From positions 31,713 through 95,712 of the forward strand of contig JAFWXR010000027.1 of NCBI GenBank assembly GCA_017517965.1: a DNA stretch of 64,000 nt. The letters are read 5' to 3'. Below the pieces are notes generated by a model. That model was not told where the DNA came from. It ran no database searches and saw nothing but the letters and a program-made list of their open reading frames with translations. Each line of letters begins with the position of its first letter. Position 1 is the stretch's first letter. The position numbers were made by a program, and so were the translations under genes. The stretch is from Clostridia bacterium. GTDB lineage: Bacteria; Bacillota; Clostridia; Oscillospirales; Feifaniaceae. Shown piece by piece: positions 62,253 to 64,000 of the stretch.

Positions 62253-62681
62253 ATGTCAACATTCATGGCTAATCCGCAGAATATTGAGCGCAAGTGGTAT
62301 CTTGTTGACGCTGAAGGCAAGACGATGGGTAGACTCGCAGCAGACGTTGCAACTCTTCTCAACGGCAAGCACAAGGTCACATATACTCCTCATCAGGACT
62401 GCGGCGATTTCGTAATCGTAACAAACGTTGAAAAGATGGTACTTACCGGCAAGAAGCTTGACCAGAAGTTCTATCGCACACACTCGGGCTTCCCGGGCGG
62501 TCTTAAGGAAGTTAAGTACGACAGACTTATGGCTACAAAGCCTGAGCTTGCACTTCGTCTCGCAGTTCGCGGTATGCTTCCCAAGAACTCAATAGGCAGA
62601 GCAAGTCTTAACAGACTCAAACTTTTCCGTGGCGCTGAGCATACACATGCTGCACAGAAGCCCGAAGTTTTCACTAAGTAA
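62253..62681 (+). CDS. rplM: 50S ribosomal protein L13 (uL13)
   Basis: Large subunit protein, 142 residues. WYLVDAEGKTMGRLAADVATLLNGKHK at about 15-41 is the family opening. The signature LRLAVRGMLPKNSIGR and the segment HAAQKPEVF are near the C-terminus. GGAGG lies six bases before the ATG. It is followed 19 bases later by rpsI, the universal pairing. Confidence 0.97.
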   Translation: MSTFMANPQNIERKWYLVDAEGKTMGRLAADVATLLNGKHKVTYTPHQDCGDFVIVTNVEKMVLTGKKLDQKFYRTHSGFPGGLKEVKYDRLMATKPELALRLAVRGMLPKNSIGRASLNRLKLFRGAEHTHAAQKPEVFTK

Positions 62682-62700
62682 TTAAGGAGGAAGTTTAAAA

Positions 62701-63039
62701 ATGGCAAACTATTTTTACGGCACCGGCAGAAGAAAGAGCTCAGTTGCACGTGTAAGACTTCTTCCCGGCACAGGTAACATCACAATCAATGGCAGAGACA
62801 TTGATGATTATTTTGGTCTTGATACACTCAAGCTTATCGTTCGTCAGCCTATGGAGGCAACAAACCTCACAGGTAAGTACGATATCGTTGCTAAGGTTTC
62901 AGGCGGCGGCGTTTCAGGTCAGGCTGGTGCTATCCGTCACGGCGTAGCAAGAGCACTTCTCGAAGCAGATGCAGCTCTTCGTCCCGCACTCAAGGCAGCA
63001 GGCTTCCTTACGAGAGACCCCAGAATGAAGGAAAGATGA
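62701..63039 (+). pseudogene. rpsI: 30S ribosomal protein S9 (uS9), reading frame broken near the 3' end
   Basis: Small subunit protein. The frame gives 112 residues ([20 protein letters not shown] to [10 protein letters not shown]) and then meets TGA at 63037. Normal uS9 continues [19 protein letters not shown]; that tail is encoded one base out of register at 63036-63089. The expected AGAAAGAAG reads AGATGAAG, one base short. uS9 is essential and its C-terminal Lys-Arg tail touches the P-site tRNA. The likeliest explanation is a sequence or assembly error, with a real indel less likely. Length with the tail would be about 129, as expected. Confidence 0.85.
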
Positions 63040-63089
63040 AGTACGGCTTAAAGGCTGCACGTCGCGCTCCCCAGTTCTCAAAGAGATAA
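63036..63089 (+). CDS. Displaced C-terminal tail of uS9 (17 codons)
   Basis: The frame [17 protein letters not shown] corresponds exactly to the conserved uS9 tail. Its ATG overlaps the TGA of the truncated frame (ATGA). It could in principle be translated by re-initiation, but a separate 17-residue tail would not restore the protein. I regard it as the 3' part of one gene split by a one-base deletion. Confidence 0.6.
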   Translation: MKYGLKAARRAPQFSKR

Positions 63090-63112
63090 TTACAGCCTAT
63101 TGGCTATTATCA

Positions 63113-63145
63113 AAAACCCGAAAGCAAACGCTTTCGGGTTTTCTT
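63113..63145 (+). terminator. Terminator of the rplM-rpsI operon
   Basis: The stem AAAACCCGAAAG/CTTTCGGGTTTT with a short loop and a T-rich tail, 23 bases after the end of the rpsI tail. Confidence 0.93.
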
Positions 63146-63207
63146 TATTTATTTTTCTGTGATATAATAATATCAGTTCGACAAATAAGAATTTGATGGA
63201 GGATACA

Positions 63208-63831
63208 ATGGCAAGAGAAATCAACCCCAAAGATACCACAAGAGCTTCTGCATATGAGCTTTGGATGAAAGCACCGAATCCAATGGTTACATTTTTCAAG
63301 ACCTTGGATGTGACAAATCTCATTAGAGTATCTAAACGGAAACATCTGAAATTCAACATGATGCTTGATTATTGTATTGGAAAAGCAGCTGTTGGCGTAA
63401 AGGAGTTCTATGTTCTTCCTGTTGGCGAAAAGCTGATACAATATGATACGATTGCTGTTAATACGATTGTAAAGAATAAAGATGGAGAGGTTAGTTCTTG
63501 TGACATTTTGTATGTAGAAGATTTAGATACATACAATAGGGAATATCTAAAATATACTTCTCAGGTTGCAGAAAGCTGTCAAGATAGAGACTTATCCACT
63601 GATAGTATGGTAATAGGGACATCAGCAATTATAGATACAGAAATTGATGGAGCTGTTGGAATGAACAGTGGTATTTTCAATAATCCATTTATCATTTGGG
63701 GTAGATATAAAAAGAAATGGTTTCGATATTATCTAACACTTTCTTTTCAATTTCATCATACACAGATGGATGGTGCTCATGCCGGCAGATTCTTAGAGAA
63801 TCTACAAAATGAGATTAACAGGATGAAATAA
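63208..63831 (+). CDS. Chloramphenicol acetyltransferase-like protein
   Basis: CoA-dependent acetyltransferase fold, 207 residues from the ATG at 63208 with GGAGG before it. The catalytic motif HHTQMDG at 183-189 fits the CAT HHxxxDG (His184 as general base). The GxHxxxF stretch after it also fits (AHAGRFLENLQNEI). The N-terminus is less like classic CAT, so it may acetylate something other than chloramphenicol. Codon use differs from the ribosomal operon upstream: more A/T-ending codons and fewer C-ending ones. An upstream TATAAT with extended TG (63160-63168) could be its promoter. Probably acquired laterally. Confidence 0.78.
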   Translation: MAREINPKDTTRASAYELWMKAPNPMVTFFKTLDVTNLIRVSKRKHLKFNMMLDYCIGKAAVGVKEFYVLPVGEKLIQYDTIAVNTIVKNKDGEVSSCDILYVEDLDTYNREYLKYTSQVAESCQDRDLSTDSMVIGTSAIIDTEIDGAVGMNSGIFNNPFIIWGRYKKKWFRYYLTLSFQFHHTQMDGAHAGRFLENLQNEINRMK

Positions 63832-63859
63832 ACAAATTCCAATTTGGAGGTGTATTTTC

Positions 63860-64000
63860 GTGCAGGAAATAATTGCAAATCTGACAGCAAAAGATGACAA
63901 ATATGCTTGTGCCATTGCTGATAAAATCATCTCCGAGAGTCACCACACTGATGAGTGGTATGAATACTTCGATGCGTTTGCATCTTTGCTTAACCATCCA
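63860..64000 (+). CDS. Partial hypothetical protein (first 47 residues)
   Basis: Starts with GTG at 63860 after GGAGGTG and runs off the window. The readable part (MQEIIANLTAKDDKYACAIA, then helices ending ASLLNHP) looks like the helical start of a HEAT-repeat-type protein, but I cannot assign a family. It lies 28 bases after the CAT-like gene in the same direction and shares its codon style, so the two probably form an operon. Confidence 0.6.
   Translation, partial: MQEIIANLTAKDDKYACAIADKIISESHHTDEWYEYFDAFASLLNHP

Noticed and set aside
63025..63045. Programmed -1 frameshift in rpsI
   Set aside because: No slippery heptamer of the X XXY YYZ type and no downstream structure are visible; known uS9 genes are not frameshifted. 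A one-base sequence error or indel explains it better.

Overview
The window is a contiguous stretch around the chromosomal replication origin of a Gram-positive, Clostridia-type Firmicute (probably Oscillospirales-like and gut-associated). This rests on gene content: dnaA-dnaN-yaaA-recF-remB-gyrB-gyrA, rpmH-rnpA-yidD-yidC-jag-mnmE-mnmG-rsmG, soj/spo0J-type parAB, two parS sites matching the Bacillus-type consensus, S-layer-homology (SLH) proteins and BspA-type leucine-rich repeats. Almost all genes are ordinary chromosomal genes. I saw no tRNA or rRNA genes, no CRISPR array and no transposase.

Layout. 1-2.4 kb (minus): parA-parB-serS, with serS cut by the window edge. 2.5-6.1 kb (plus): a tightly packed sulfur-transfer operon, cysteine desulfurase-thiI-cinA. 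6.1-12.7 kb (plus): the rpmH ribosome/RNase P/membrane-insertase/tRNA-modification cluster, with a strong promoter and three hairpin terminators. 12.8-19.9 kb (plus): a DUF975 membrane protein, metG and tatD, running by overlapping stop/start codons into an ATP-grasp ligase, a PHP phosphoesterase and a NodB deacetylase with an SLH-like tail, then two small membrane proteins. 20.0-28.4 kb (minus): comM, a heterodimeric ABC exporter, glycerate kinase and a compact ClpC-like ATPase.

28.4-41 kb (plus) is the origin core. It holds a DnaA-box cluster in a divergent intergenic region, a minimal PTS enzyme-I-like protein, a candidate C-rich small RNA, two parS sites, a NUDIX hydrolase, cyclophilin, then dnaA, a second DnaA-box cluster with a DnaA-trio, dnaN, yaaA, recF, remB, gyrB, gyrA and secG. 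The DnaA boxes are mostly TTATCAACA rather than TTATCCACA, and DnaA itself carries Asn where the Asp of the box-reading DHT motif is normally found.

41-48.2 kb is a surface and envelope region, mostly minus: two BspA-type LRR proteins (one with a long Thr-Gly linker and SLH tail), an oligopeptide-binding lipoprotein, a laccase-domain purine nucleoside phosphorylase, a plus-strand patatin phospholipase and an M23 endopeptidase. 48.3-55.6 kb (plus) holds three tandem cytoplasmic GH3 glycosidase paralogues, each with its own promoter and terminator and with mosaic similarity that points to gene conversion. 55.6-62 kb (minus) encodes a D,D-carboxypeptidase-like lipoprotein, CCA-adding enzyme, an SLH-anchored phosphodiester glycosidase, serine acetyltransferase, a tiny Cys-rich protein and a TtcA-like tRNA thiolase. 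62.2-64 kb (plus) holds rplM and an rpsI with a frameshift near its 3' end, then a chloramphenicol-acetyltransferase-like gene and a partial gene whose codon use differs from the rest.

How the genes fit together: parAB plus parS, DnaA plus its boxes, the clamp, RecF and gyrase form the replication and segregation machinery. The rpmH cluster and the tRNA-modification genes (thiI, mnmE, mnmG, ttcA-like, cca) serve translation. The LRR, M23, patatin, SLH and carboxypeptidase genes shape the envelope, and the GH3 set hydrolyses imported oligosaccharides or glycosides. The best leads are the DnaA/box covariation, the candidate sRNA beside parS, the enzyme-I-like protein, the ATP-grasp/PHP/NodB run, the GH3 mosaic and the broken rpsI.
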